Of a stretch of DNA of 60,756 bases, positions 26,273-34,573 are shown in pieces (the stretch's first letter is position 1; each line of letters starts with the position of its first letter). The DNA is taken from assembly GCF_007992435.1 (NCBI RefSeq), contig NZ_BKAG01000047.1, forward strand, positions 1 through 60,756. Reading direction: 5' to 3'. Source of the DNA: Prosthecobacter gellanilyticus (GTDB lineage Bacteria; Verrucomicrobiota; Verrucomicrobiia; Verrucomicrobiales; Verrucomicrobiaceae). A program made the position numbers and the translations under genes. The notes beneath the pieces were generated by a model that was not told the DNA's origin, made no database searches, and worked only from the letters and a program-made list of their open reading frames with translations.

Positions 26273-27691
26273 TCAGACCGGCTCCAACTGATCCGCACAT
26301 TCTTCGGCCGGGTAGGTCCAGATCTCGCTCAGGGTCGGGTGGTAGTGCGGGATGAGCATGAATTCCTGCACCTTCGACCGGTAGTGCATGGCGATGACCA
26401 CCTCGTGGATCAGTTCCGTGGCATGCGGCCCCACGCAGGTCGCGCCCAGGATCTCGCCCGTCTCCTTGTGGGCCAGCATCTTCACAAACCCCTCCGTTTC
26501 GCCCATGACAATGCTCTTGCCATGGTCATTGAAAGGGTAGCTTGCCGAGACAAACGGCACGCCTTTCTCCTCCAGCTCCTTCTCCCCGGCTCCTACCGCC
26601 GCCACCTGCGGATGTGAAAACACCCCGAAGAGCAGCAGCCGGTAGTCCATCTGCTCGCTGGCTACCTCTCCCCGTGAAAGCCGGGCCGCATTGCGCGCCG
26701 CGATTTCCGCCTGCTGGATGGCCACGTGCACCACATCCAGCGGGCTGCACACATCTCCCGCCGCAAAGATATGCGCCTGGCTGGACTGCATGGTCGGCGT
26801 GACGCTGATCTTCTTCCCGCTCAAGCCCACATGCGCGTGGTGCAGATCAAGTCCCTCCGTGGCCGCGTATCGTCCCATCGCGACGAGGATCTGATCCACC
26901 GTCACACTCGTCTCCTTGCCCGCGTGCGTGTATTCCAGATGCTTGCGCCCGTTCACCAAGGTCACGCGATGGATCTTCGTGTCCAGATGGCAGGTGATTC
27001 CACGATGCGTGTAAGCCTGTTCGACCACCTTGCTGCACTCTGGATCCATACCCGTGAGGAACTGTGCGCTCCTCTGAATCAGCGTGACCTTCCGGCCGAT
27101 GCCTTCCAGATAATGCGCCATCTCCAGCGCAATCGCACCGCCCCCGAGCACCGCAAAACTTTCAGGCAGCTGCTCTGCATCCAAAATCTCATCGCTCGTC
27201 CAGTAACCCGCTTCCGCGAGACCTGGAATCGGCGGCACCTGCGCCACGGAACCCGTGGCGATGCAGAAGTAGCGCGAGGTCACACTGAAGCTCGCGGTGC
27301 CATCACGAGGAGTGACCTCCACCGTGTGCGCATCCGTGAAGCGAGCATGCCCGCGATAGAGCACAAAGCGCCCGTCCTCGAGCTGTCCCTGCCGATACCC
27401 CGCAAAGTCTGCGATGAGCACCCGCTTGCGATCTCGGATGGCCTTCACATCCACGCCCAGCGGCTGCGCCTTCAGCCCAAACTCCGCCGCCCGCCGCACA
27501 CTGATGTAGCGGTCTGCGGACTCGATCAGCGTCTTGCTCGGCATGCACCCGCGCAGAATGCACAGCCCGCCGAGTTCAGCGGCTCCATCAATCACCGCCA
27601 CGCGCAAGCCTTCGCCGTGTGCCGTGCGTGCCGCCGCGTATCCAGCACTGCCGCCGCCGATGACAATGAAATCAAAATGAGTGTCGCTCAT
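26273..27691 (-). CDS. Class I pyridine nucleotide-disulfide oxidoreductase
   Basis: The start at 27691 puts the FAD motif near the N-terminus (FDFIVIGGGSAGYAAARTA). 472 residues. The redox-active pair is in GGLCILRGCMPSK (CX4C), so it belongs to the dihydrolipoamide dehydrogenase/mercuric reductase/glutathione reductase class. A second nucleotide-binding motif VLGGGAIALEMAHYLEGIG and FAAGDVC follow. The C-terminal dimerisation domain ends HYHPTLSEIWTYPAEEC, with the His-Glu pair of the active site. No pyruvate- or oxoglutarate-dehydrogenase genes are adjacent and no extra metal-binding cysteines are seen, so a general dihydrolipoamide- or mercuric-reductase-like activity is all that can be said. 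Confidence 0.88.
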   Translation of the reverse strand: MSDTHFDFIVIGGGSAGYAAARTAHGEGLRVAVIDGAAELGGLCILRGCMPSKTLIESADRYISVRRAAEFGLKAQPLGVDVKAIRDRKRVLIADFAGYRQGQLEDGRFVLYRGHARFTDAHTVEVTPRDGTASFSVTSRYFCIATGSVAQVPPIPGLAEAGYWTSDEILDAEQLPESFAVLGGGAIALEMAHYLEGIGRKVTLIQRSAQFLTGMDPECSKVVEQAYTHRGITCHLDTKIHRVTLVNGRKHLEYTHAGKETSVTVDQILVAMGRYAATEGLDLHHAHVGLSGKKISVTPTMQSSQAHIFAAGDVCSPLDVVHVAIQQAEIAARNAARLSRGEVASEQMDYRLLLFGVFSHPQVAAVGAGEKELEEKGVPFVSASYPFNDHGKSIVMGETEGFVKMLAHKETGEILGATCVGPHATELIHEVVIAMHYRSKVQEFMLIPHYHPTLSEIWTYPAEECADQLEPV

Positions 27692-27767
27692 GGCTGTGAC
27701 TCCAATACGAGTCAGGTCGTGACGCAAGGTGAAGTTGCTTTTCTCATCGGAAGCCTAGTTCCGCCAA

Positions 27768-27792
27768 GTTGGAGTCAAGCCTTTAGGTGATC
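27768..27792 (+). repeat. REP-like element 1
   Basis: GGAG tetranucleotide followed by the imperfect hairpin GCCTTTAGGt, then GATC. It shares 22 of 25 bases with the copy at 27865-27889. A degenerate inverted partner may lie at 27749-27767. Confidence 0.75.
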
Positions 27793-27820
27793 TGGACTCT
27801 GGGGGGAGCGCGGCTTCATT

Positions 27821-27845
27821 GATCGGCTAAAGCCTAGACTCCAAC
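27821..27845 (-). repeat. REP-like element 2 (inverted)
   Basis: Read on the minus strand it begins GTTGGAGT and ends GATC like the other copies, but its hairpin is GGCTTTAGCC instead of GCCTTTAGGC: both arms are swapped and pairing is kept. With element 3 it forms an inverted pair (BIME-like) around a 19-base spacer. Confidence 0.75.
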
Positions 27846-27864
27846 AAAAGCTGCGCAGCCACTC

Positions 27865-27889
27865 GTTGGAGTGAAGCCTTTAGGCGATC
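27865..27889 (+). repeat. REP-like element 3
   Basis: GTTGGAGTGAAG then hairpin GCC-TTTA-GGC and GATC. Lies just upstream of the RAYT gene; an in-frame GTG at 27871 would fall inside this repeat and is therefore an unlikely start. Confidence 0.8.
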
Positions 27890-27969
27890 AATGGCGCTGC
27901 GCACCCCCCACGTCTCAGCCACCCCAACTTCATCTTGACGCGAGATCACGCATTTTGTTTCCTGCGCTC

Positions 27970-28575
27970 ATGTATCGCTGGCGGAGGCTCGACGATGATG
28001 AACGCCGCCACGTGCTCGCCTGGCGGCAACGGATGCAGCGACCGCTGCACAGCCCGCGTCATGTGGACAGCGGGCAGAGGCACTATCTAATCACTGCCAC
28101 CTGTTTTGAGCACTCGGTACACATCGGCTATTCGTTGGAGCGAATGAATGCATTTACAGAGGAATGGCTGCAATGCCTGGAGGCAAACTCAATGCGCGTT
28201 GCCGCCTGGGTGGTGCTGCCCAACCACTACCACGCGCTTGTGGCCTCGAATGAAGTCGTAGTGCTTCTCCAAGCTCTCGGCAGGCTGCATGGTCGGACCT
28301 CCTTTGAATGGAATGGTCTGGAACAAACGCGTGGCCGACAAGTGTGGTGCAATGCGGTCGAAACAGTGATGAAAAGCTCTGATCACCACGCAGCCACCCT
28401 CAACTACATCCATCACAATCCCGTAAAACACGACTATGTGCTGAAATGGACTGACTGGCCTTGGTCAAGCGCCACCGAGTATCTGTCTGAAGTAGGTCGC
28501 GATGAAGCCGAACGTCTTTGGAAGCTGCATCCCATCGAGCGCTACGGTGCAGGTTGGGACGACCCAGAGCACTAA
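27970..28575 (+). CDS. REP-associated tyrosine transposase (RAYT)
   Basis: The start at 27970 is preferred; the longer frame begins inside a REP copy. The 201-residue product is a single-domain Y1 (IS200-like) transposase: the metal-binding His pair lies in PNHYHALV (86-88), the likely nucleophile is Tyr146 in NYIHHNPVKH, and WPWSSATEY near the C-terminus is typical of RAYTs. RAYTs cut and join single-stranded REP DNA, recognising a hairpin plus a 5' GTAG/GGAG tetranucleotide. Here GGAG-hairpin repeats lie on both sides (27768-27889 and 28604-28628), so gene and repeats form one system. It is single-copy-like, without its own insertion-sequence ends. Confidence 0.9.
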   Translation: MYRWRRLDDDERRHVLAWRQRMQRPLHSPRHVDSGQRHYLITATCFEHSVHIGYSLERMNAFTEEWLQCLEANSMRVAAWVVLPNHYHALVASNEVVVLLQALGRLHGRTSFEWNGLEQTRGRQVWCNAVETVMKSSDHHAATLNYIHHNPVKHDYVLKWTDWPWSSATEYLSEVGRDEAERLWKLHPIERYGAGWDDPEH

Positions 28576-28603
28576 TAAGCAAATCAAAGCCACGCAATCT
28601 CAC

Positions 28604-28628
28604 GTTGGAGTATAGCCTTTAGGCGATT
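28604..28628 (+). repeat. REP-like element 4
   Basis: GTTGGAGTATAG with the GCC-TTTA-GGC hairpin and GATT, 28 bases after the RAYT stop and in the same orientation as elements 1 and 3. Possibly also the 3' boundary of the mobile unit. Confidence 0.78.
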
Positions 28629-28658
28629 CTGGGGCACGCGGGAGTTCGAAAGAATCCT

Positions 28659-30044
28659 TCACTTCAACTCCGCCAATCTGCCACGCAGCTCCTTCAGCAC
28701 CTCGGCATGCTTCGGATCATTCGCCAAGTTCGTGTACTCATGCGGATCGGCGTCGTGGTCATACAGCTCGATCCCGTTCTTCCCCGCGTCCCACTCGGTG
28801 CAGCGCCAGCGGGCGGTGCGGATGGTGCGGCCCCAGAACTCAGCATCCTTGCCACGGCGTGCCTGAGTGAAGGCCGCATCGTGAACGACAACAGAAGTGT
28901 CATTGAGCTGCGGACGGATGCTCTTGCCCTGTAACTGCGCAGGCGCAGGCACTCCGCTAAGGTCACACAGCGTCGGAAACACATCGATCAACTCAATGAG
29001 GCCGGCGCTCTGCTGACCACCCGTCTTCATGCCGGGCATGGACATGATGAAAGGCACGCGAGCGCTCTCCTCAAACAGGCTACGCTTATGCCACAATCCA
29101 TGCTCACCGAGATGCCAGCCGTGGTCAGCGGTGAAGATGATGATGGTGTTGTCATCGAGACCCATCTCCTTGATCGAAGCGAGCAGACGTCCCACCTGCG
29201 CATCCACATAACTCACGCAGGCGAGATAAGCACGGATGGCCGCGCGACGTTGCTCAGGAGTTGAAGAGACCGCGTATCCAGGCACCGCACCATTGCGCGC
29301 AGGCTCCGGGACATCCGCCTCATCATTCTCCGGAGCCTCTGGCAGGGTGATGCTCTCAAAGGGATGCAGATCAAAATACTTTGCCGGTGCCACCAGCGGC
29401 ATGTGGGGGCGATGGAAGCCCACCGCTAGGAAGAAGGGTTTTTCTTTATCGCGCTTGCCCAGCCACTCGATGGCCGTTTTGGCAAAGTTTCCGTCCACCA
29501 GCTGGTCATCACTCCCCGGGATCTCCTGCCAGGTCAGCCCCTGCTTCTTGCCGGTCTTCACCTTCACCACACTTTCCTGTTTTGGCGGATAGGGCAGCTC
29601 ATTCTTGAACTCGGTGCCAAAGTCCCAGGCCTTCGGGTCATCCATGCTCTCCAGACCGCTGGGTACACCGAGGTGGAAAATCTTCCCGCAGCGTGCTGTG
29701 GCATAACCATGATTGCGGAAGTGATGCGGCAGTGTCAGCACATCCGGGATGTTCGTGTAGAGGTTGTCCTCGTTGTTCGTCACCTTCGTCGTGCCAGGAC
29801 GCAGTCCGCTCATCATGGAGGAGCGGGAGGGATTGCAGTGCGGGAACTGGCAATAAGCCCGGCTGAAGAGCACACCGCGCTTCGCCAGCGCATCCAGGTT
29901 CGGCGTCTTCGCCTGCGGAAACCCATAGCAGCTCAAAGTCGCCGCTAGGTCATCCGCCATCATCAAGAGGACATTCGGGCGCTTCGTCTCAGCCGAGAAA
30001 GCTGACCACGGAAAACACAGAAGGAGGATGAGGAGAGCTTTCAT
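28659..30044 (-). CDS. Secreted sulfatase (iduronate-2-sulfatase-like)
   Basis: 461 residues with a signal peptide (MKALLILLLCFPWSAFSAE). The metal-binding N-terminus reads NVLLMMADDLAATLSCYG. The sulfatase signature CNPSRSSMMSG places the residue converted to formylglycine at Cys70. CGKIFHLG, FFLAVGFHRPHMPLVAP and FTADHGWHLGEHGLWHKRSLFEESARVPFI supply further metal and substrate residues. The HxPH pattern and LGEHGLWHK resemble iduronate-2-sulfatase-type enzymes, so the substrate is probably a sulfated polysaccharide. No formylglycine-generating enzyme gene is in the window. It lies in tandem with a second sulfatase. Confidence 0.93.
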   Translation of the reverse strand: MKALLILLLCFPWSAFSAETKRPNVLLMMADDLAATLSCYGFPQAKTPNLDALAKRGVLFSRAYCQFPHCNPSRSSMMSGLRPGTTKVTNNEDNLYTNIPDVLTLPHHFRNHGYATARCGKIFHLGVPSGLESMDDPKAWDFGTEFKNELPYPPKQESVVKVKTGKKQGLTWQEIPGSDDQLVDGNFAKTAIEWLGKRDKEKPFFLAVGFHRPHMPLVAPAKYFDLHPFESITLPEAPENDEADVPEPARNGAVPGYAVSSTPEQRRAAIRAYLACVSYVDAQVGRLLASIKEMGLDDNTIIIFTADHGWHLGEHGLWHKRSLFEESARVPFIMSMPGMKTGGQQSAGLIELIDVFPTLCDLSGVPAPAQLQGKSIRPQLNDTSVVVHDAAFTQARRGKDAEFWGRTIRTARWRCTEWDAGKNGIELYDHDADPHEYTNLANDPKHAEVLKELRGRLAELK

Positions 30045-30079
30045 CGTGGGATGCGGATCGTGATGGATGAGTCGGCGGA

Positions 30080-31597
30080 TTACTTCTTCTTGCCTCTCTT
30101 GCCTTTGCCCTTTTGCATGGCGCTTTCCGCAGGTTGCTTGAACTCCTGCACGGGGAATTTCTCCCGCAAACGCTTGCTCAGCGCTTCGATCACCTGCGCA
30201 TGTTCGGGCTTCGCGGCGACGTTCTGATTGTTCTGCGGATCATGGACCATGTTGTAGAGTTCGCGCTGCGTTTCCGCGCCGGTTTTGGTCCATTCGACAT
30301 AGCGCCATTTGTCCGTGCGCATCGCCACGCCGAGATAGCCTTGGCCTTTGGGATACCAGCTGAAGGCTGCGTCATTCACATGCGCGGTGGGTTCTTCGAG
30401 CACAGGCTTCAGGCTGCGACCTTGAAAGCCGCTGTTCTCGGGCAGGCCGCAGAGCTCGGTGAGTGTGGGCGCGAGGTCCACGGACTGCGCCAGCGCATCC
30501 GTCTTCTCGCCCGCATGCTTCATACCGGGTTGGGAGAGGATGAGGCAGTTGCGCGTGGCGCCCTCGTAGTTGTTATGCTTGGCGCCCCACCAGGTGTGCT
30601 CGCCCATGTAGTAGCCGTGATCACTCCAGAAGACGATGATGGTGTTTTTTGCCAGACCGGTTTGCTCCAGCGCGGCCATCAGGCGGCCCACCTGCGCATC
30701 CACATAGCTGATCGCGGCATAGTAGCCGTGCAGGCACTCGCGGGCGAAAGGCTCCGGCAGTTCGCCCTCAGGCACACCGGCATACCAGCGGAAGTCAGCG
30801 CCGGAGGTCGCGGCGAATTCAGGTGCATCTTTGGGCAAAAAGTTGTTAGGCGCGAGCGTGAACTTCGACCGATCGTAGAGATCCCAATACTTCTTCGGAG
30901 AGATCCAGGGCACGTGCGGATTGGCAAAGCCCACCGCCAGGAAGAAAGGCTTGTCGGGAGTCTTCGCATGCTCCTGAAGCTGCTGGATGGCATTCGCGGC
31001 GGTGTCACCATCCAGCAGATCGTCATCACCACAGTCCACGGATTCAAAGGCGGGCACGGCCGCATTGCGGCTGCCTTTGCCCTTCTGCGGCAGCGTGATG
31101 CCCTTCGCCTTGGCATCGCCCAAATACTTCTGCACCGCAGCCTGCGTGGCAGGGCTGATGCGCGGCTTGCTGCTGTGCCAGGCGGGAACAGTCCATGAGG
31201 CATCATCATCAATGCCCACATGGTAGATCTTGCCCAGGCTGCGGGTGTGGTAGCCGTTGTCTTTAAAGTGCTGCGGCATCGTGGTGATGTCCGGCATGGT
31301 GGTGCGCAGGGTGCGACCGATCTCAAAGATCTCCGTCGTGGCGGGATACCGGCCCGTGAGCATGGAGATGCGCGAGGGCGAGCACAGCGCCTGCTGCACG
31401 TAGCTGCGCTGAAACACCATGCCGCGCTTCGCCAGTGCATCGATATTCGGCGTCTTCACCGTCGTGTCCCCATAGCAGCCGAGCTGCGGGCGCATGTCGT
31501 CACTGGCGATGAAGAGCACGTTGGGGCGCGTCTCCGCGGCCAATGACGAAACCAGAATGACGAATGACGAAAGGCAGGGAAGGAGAGTCCAGCGCAT
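30080..31597 (-). CDS. Secreted sulfatase (iduronate-2-sulfatase-like)
   Basis: 505 residues. The signature CSPSRISMLTG sets the formylglycine site at Cys72; NVLFIASDDMRPQLGCYGD, FFLAVGFANPHVPW and WSDHGYYMGEHTWWGAKHNNYEGATRN complete the active-site pattern. The C-terminus is strongly basic (QKGKGKRGKKK), unusual for this family. The signal-peptide hydrophobic core SFVILVSSLAA is encoded by DNA containing repeats of TTCGTCATT. The stop is 35 bases before the start of the next sulfatase gene, so the two form an operon-like pair likely acting on related sulfated glycans. Confidence 0.93.
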   Translation of the reverse strand: MRWTLLPCLSSFVILVSSLAAETRPNVLFIASDDMRPQLGCYGDTTVKTPNIDALAKRGMVFQRSYVQQALCSPSRISMLTGRYPATTEIFEIGRTLRTTMPDITTMPQHFKDNGYHTRSLGKIYHVGIDDDASWTVPAWHSSKPRISPATQAAVQKYLGDAKAKGITLPQKGKGSRNAAVPAFESVDCGDDDLLDGDTAANAIQQLQEHAKTPDKPFFLAVGFANPHVPWISPKKYWDLYDRSKFTLAPNNFLPKDAPEFAATSGADFRWYAGVPEGELPEPFARECLHGYYAAISYVDAQVGRLMAALEQTGLAKNTIIVFWSDHGYYMGEHTWWGAKHNNYEGATRNCLILSQPGMKHAGEKTDALAQSVDLAPTLTELCGLPENSGFQGRSLKPVLEEPTAHVNDAAFSWYPKGQGYLGVAMRTDKWRYVEWTKTGAETQRELYNMVHDPQNNQNVAAKPEHAQVIEALSKRLREKFPVQEFKQPAESAMQKGKGKRGKKK

Positions 31598-31696
31598 GGC
31601 GGGCTGCTAAACGAAGCGCGCGGCCACAAGTTTCAGGGAGAAGCTGAATGGAGGGACGACAATGGCCTTGCCGACCGGCGGGTCCTAGGATGGAAT

Positions 31697-32893
31697 ATGC
31701 GGATGCTCCCCCCAGCCGCCCGCTCCGTTCTGCTCACCCTTGCCTGCCTGCTCATGGCGGTCTCCTGTCGACGTCAGGAAGCGGAAAAGCCGCAGCAGTG
31801 GTCTTTCAGCGAGGAAGGGGTGACCTTCAGTGCCGACTTCCCCAGGGCTCGCCTCACGGAATGCAAGCGCCTCGCCCAAGGCGAATACGACCTGGCCGTG
31901 CGCCCGGAAGACCTGCCGGTGAACAACAGCCCCTGGTTTGCCTTCAAGGTCACCGCCACCAAGGAAACCTCCATCGTGGCGCATCTCCGCTGTATCGGCG
32001 GCACCTTACGCTATCGCCCAAAAATCAGCACAGATGGCAATCAGTGGGTCATGCTTCCCGAGGAAGCCTTCACCGAAGGTCCGCAGGAACACGAGTGCAC
32101 TCTCAAACTCGAAGTCGGCCCGAACCCCTTGTGGGTCGCCGCCCAGGAGCCGGTTTCCACGGCTGAGATGAAAGCCTGGGGCCGCACACTGGAGCGCCTG
32201 CCCTTTGTGACGATGAGTGAATTCGGCAAGTCTATCCGTGGCACGGCTCTGTGGAAGCTGGACATCGGCAAAGCGGACGCGAAGCGCCATGTCTCTATCA
32301 TTGGCCGCCAGCATCCGCCCGAGACCACAGGCTCATTGGCGCTCATGCGCTTCATTGAGGAGCTCGCCGGTGATTCAGAAATGGCGCGCAAGTTTCGCGA
32401 CGAGTTCCATGTGCTTGTGATCCCTCTCATGAATCCGGATGGCGTGGATGCCGGCCACTGGCGGCATAACCTGGGGCATGTGGATCTGAACCGCGACTGG
32501 GGTCCCTTTGTGCAGCCGGAAACGAAGGCGGCGTCGGAGCAAATCAGCGCGCTGAAGGACAAGGGCCGCATCTTTCTGCACCTCGATTTCCACTCCACCT
32601 TCAACGATGTGTTTTACACGCCTCCTGATGATGCTCCTGCGAATCCTCCCATGTTCGCTGCGACCTGGCTGGATCGCCTGCAAAAGCGCGTACCGACCTA
32701 CAAGGTGAATCGCGAAGCCTCACACACCCCCAAGACCGTCACCTCCGCCTACTGGGCCCACAAAACCTTCGTCATTCCCGGGATCACTTATGAGATCGGT
32801 GACAACACCGACCGCGCCACGCTGAAGCTCGTGGCATCTGCAGCCGCGCAGGAGATGATGGCTTTGCTGATGGAACTGAAGGACACGCCTTGA
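31697..32893 (+). CDS. M14-family zinc carboxypeptidase lipoprotein
   Basis: 398 residues with a lipoprotein signal: hydrophobic TLACLLMAVSC with the lipidated residue at Cys24. An N-terminal beta domain (about 35-165, GVTFSADFPRARLTEC ... LWVAA) matches the domain that precedes M14 cytosolic-carboxypeptidase-like catalytic domains. Zinc ligands are His206 and Glu209 (GRQHPPETTG) and His299 (HLDFHS), with substrate residues in NPDGVDAGHWRHN and DLNRDWGPF and catalytic Glu366 in TYEIGD. A membrane-anchored metallopeptidase acting outside the cytoplasm is likely; the substrate could be peptides or peptidoglycan stems. Confidence 0.87.
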   Translation: MRMLPPAARSVLLTLACLLMAVSCRRQEAEKPQQWSFSEEGVTFSADFPRARLTECKRLAQGEYDLAVRPEDLPVNNSPWFAFKVTATKETSIVAHLRCIGGTLRYRPKISTDGNQWVMLPEEAFTEGPQEHECTLKLEVGPNPLWVAAQEPVSTAEMKAWGRTLERLPFVTMSEFGKSIRGTALWKLDIGKADAKRHVSIIGRQHPPETTGSLALMRFIEELAGDSEMARKFRDEFHVLVIPLMNPDGVDAGHWRHNLGHVDLNRDWGPFVQPETKAASEQISALKDKGRIFLHLDFHSTFNDVFYTPPDDAPANPPMFAATWLDRLQKRVPTYKVNREASHTPKTVTSAYWAHKTFVIPGITYEIGDNTDRATLKLVASAAAQEMMALLMELKDTP

Positions 32894-33274
32894 GCTTTAC
32901 TCACGAGTTACGACTTTCGAGTGAGTCCGGAACAGAGGTGCAGCCGCGTAGCGGCGACTCGGTCAATAGCCGTGGGAGAGCGCAGCGAGCCCACGGAAAA
33001 AAGCAACGCACGCAGCCTCCAATCGGAGCCACGTAGTGGCGACACCTGTGGACACGATGGCGTCGGCCTATTGGGGGAGTACGAATCTGGTCAGAGGTCG
33101 CCGCTACGCGGCTGATATCCAGAAGGTGGACGTTGGTGTGATGGTCCGTGGGCTCGCTAAGGCTCGCACACGGCTATCCACCGGTCGCCGCTACGCGGCT
33201 AAGAGAAGGCGCTTGGGGGCAACGGCCATCACTATGGTGATGAGCTGCACTGTCACGTTGTAGACCAAGCTCAG
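32894..33274. repeat. Intergenic imperfect inverted repeat array
   Basis: No gene is seen. The segment starting CAGCCGCGTAGCGGCGAC at 32941 and running to about 32997 is matched in reverse complement by 33144-33200 over about 57 bases, including CCGTGGGCTCGC and CACGGCTAT. Between them is a second inverted pair of the same core (33026-33043 and 33097-33114). The core is therefore present four times, two per strand. It lies between convergent genes and could fold into a long cruciform. Confidence 0.75.
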
Positions 33275-33568
33275 TCACTGGCCCGCTGTCTGCAAAAGCA
33301 GCAGGGCATCACGCCCGCTCATGCCCTCGGTCACACCGGCTTCACGAGCGCGATCACTGAGCCGGACGATGGGGGCCGCGAGCAGGTCATCAATGGTCTT
33401 CACGCCTGTGACGATGGCCACGGCATCTCCCACACGATTCGCCACCGCGATGTCAAAGTAGCCGCAGCCGACAAAGCCGCCTGCCGCTTTAACTAACAGG
33501 ATGTTGGTTCTTTCCGTCGGGACATGGACGGATTCAAAGGTGGCGCCGTCGAGGTTCAGTGTTGCCAT
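33275..33568 (-). CDS. DUF1805 (YunC-like) protein
   Basis: 97 residues matching the small DUF1805 family: an initial VHVPTERTNILLVKAAGGFVGCGYFDI and RVGDAVAIVTGVKTIDDLLAA. The function is unknown; the fold is a compact beta sandwich in known members. Its start overlaps the end of the dehydratase gene by 13 bases, so translation is coupled and the two products may work together. Confidence 0.85.
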   Translation of the reverse strand: MATLNLDGATFESVHVPTERTNILLVKAAGGFVGCGYFDIAVANRVGDAVAIVTGVKTIDDLLAAPIVRLSDRAREAGVTEGMSGRDALLLLQTAGQ

Positions 33569-34524
33569 GGAAGTTTGTCGAGGTCGAGGTTTCCGCCCGT
33601 GAGAATGAGACCGACATGACGCCCAGCGAAGCGTTCGCGATGCGCCAGGACCATGGCCAAAGGAACTGCGCCTGATGGCTCAACCACGATCTTCAGGTAG
33701 CGCCAGATGAGCTTCATGGCCTCGATGATGGTTTCTTCGTCCACCGTCAGGATGTTTGTCACGCGCGAGCGAATGATGTCAAATGTGCGGGGGCACAGCG
33801 CCGCGCGCAAACCATCGGCGATGGTGTTTGAATGCAGCAACGGCTGAATGCTGCCCGCGCGGATGGAGCGGTAAGCATCGTCTGCATTCACCGGCTCTGC
33901 TCCCACGACCCGGATGGCTGGCCGTAGCGAGGTGGCGGCGATGGCCGTGCCGGAGAGCAATCCTCCGCCACTGACCGGCGCTGAGACGATCTCCAGCCCG
34001 GTGATCTCCTCCACCAGTTCCAGGGCTGCTGTGCCTTGTCCCGCGATGACATCATTGTTGTCATAGGGATGCACCATGGCGGCACCGGTACGCTCCTGAA
34101 TGTCATCCACCATTTCCTGGCGCGCTTCCAGGGTCGGCTTGCAAAGGCTGATCACACCACCAAAGCCAGCCGCCGTGTCGATCTTGGCCTGTGGTGCGTT
34201 TTCAGGCACCACGATGAAGGAAGGCACACCACGATGCCGGGCCGCGCAGGCCACCGCAGAGGCATGATTGCCCGAGGAATGGGTGACCACACCGCACGCC
34301 GCCTGCTCATCCGTCAGGCTCATGATGGCATTGCTGGCCCCACGGATCTTGAAGGAACCAGTGCGCTGGAAGTTCTCGCACTTGAAAAAGATCCTCGCAC
34401 CGCAGAGCACGTCCAAGCTGGTGCTGGTGAGCACGGGTGTGCGATGAACCAGAGGCGCAATGCGAACCGCTGCGGCGCGGATGTCAGCCAGTGTCGGGAC
34501 CGGGGTGGAGGCGGGAGCAGTCAC
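33556..34524 (-). CDS. Threonine/serine dehydratase-like PLP enzyme
   Basis: 322 residues from a GTG at 34524; a TTG at 34560 would add 12 residues. The fold-type II PLP signature FKCENFQRTGSFKIRGA holds the Schiff-base Lys. SSGNHASAVA and SGGGLLSG (phosphate loop) follow, and LTGGNLD closes the chain. There is no C-terminal ACT regulatory domain, as in catabolic threonine dehydratases and serine racemases. It deaminates threonine or serine, or racemises serine; the sequence alone does not settle which. Followed by an overlapping DUF1805 gene. Confidence 0.88.
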   Translation of the reverse strand: MTAPASTPVPTLADIRAAAVRIAPLVHRTPVLTSTSLDVLCGARIFFKCENFQRTGSFKIRGASNAIMSLTDEQAACGVVTHSSGNHASAVACAARHRGVPSFIVVPENAPQAKIDTAAGFGGVISLCKPTLEARQEMVDDIQERTGAAMVHPYDNNDVIAGQGTAALELVEEITGLEIVSAPVSGGGLLSGTAIAATSLRPAIRVVGAEPVNADDAYRSIRAGSIQPLLHSNTIADGLRAALCPRTFDIIRSRVTNILTVDEETIIEAMKLIWRYLKIVVEPSGAVPLAMVLAHRERFAGRHVGLILTGGNLDLDKLPWQH

Positions 34525-34573
34525 GAGCCGGAGGCTAGCGAGTGTCCAAAAGCGTGGCAAGCCACACCTGCTA

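Noticed and set aside
27871..27969. 33-residue N-terminal extension of the RAYT protein from GTG 27871
   Set aside because: The proposed start lies inside a REP copy and the added residues have no resemblance to RAYT N-termini.
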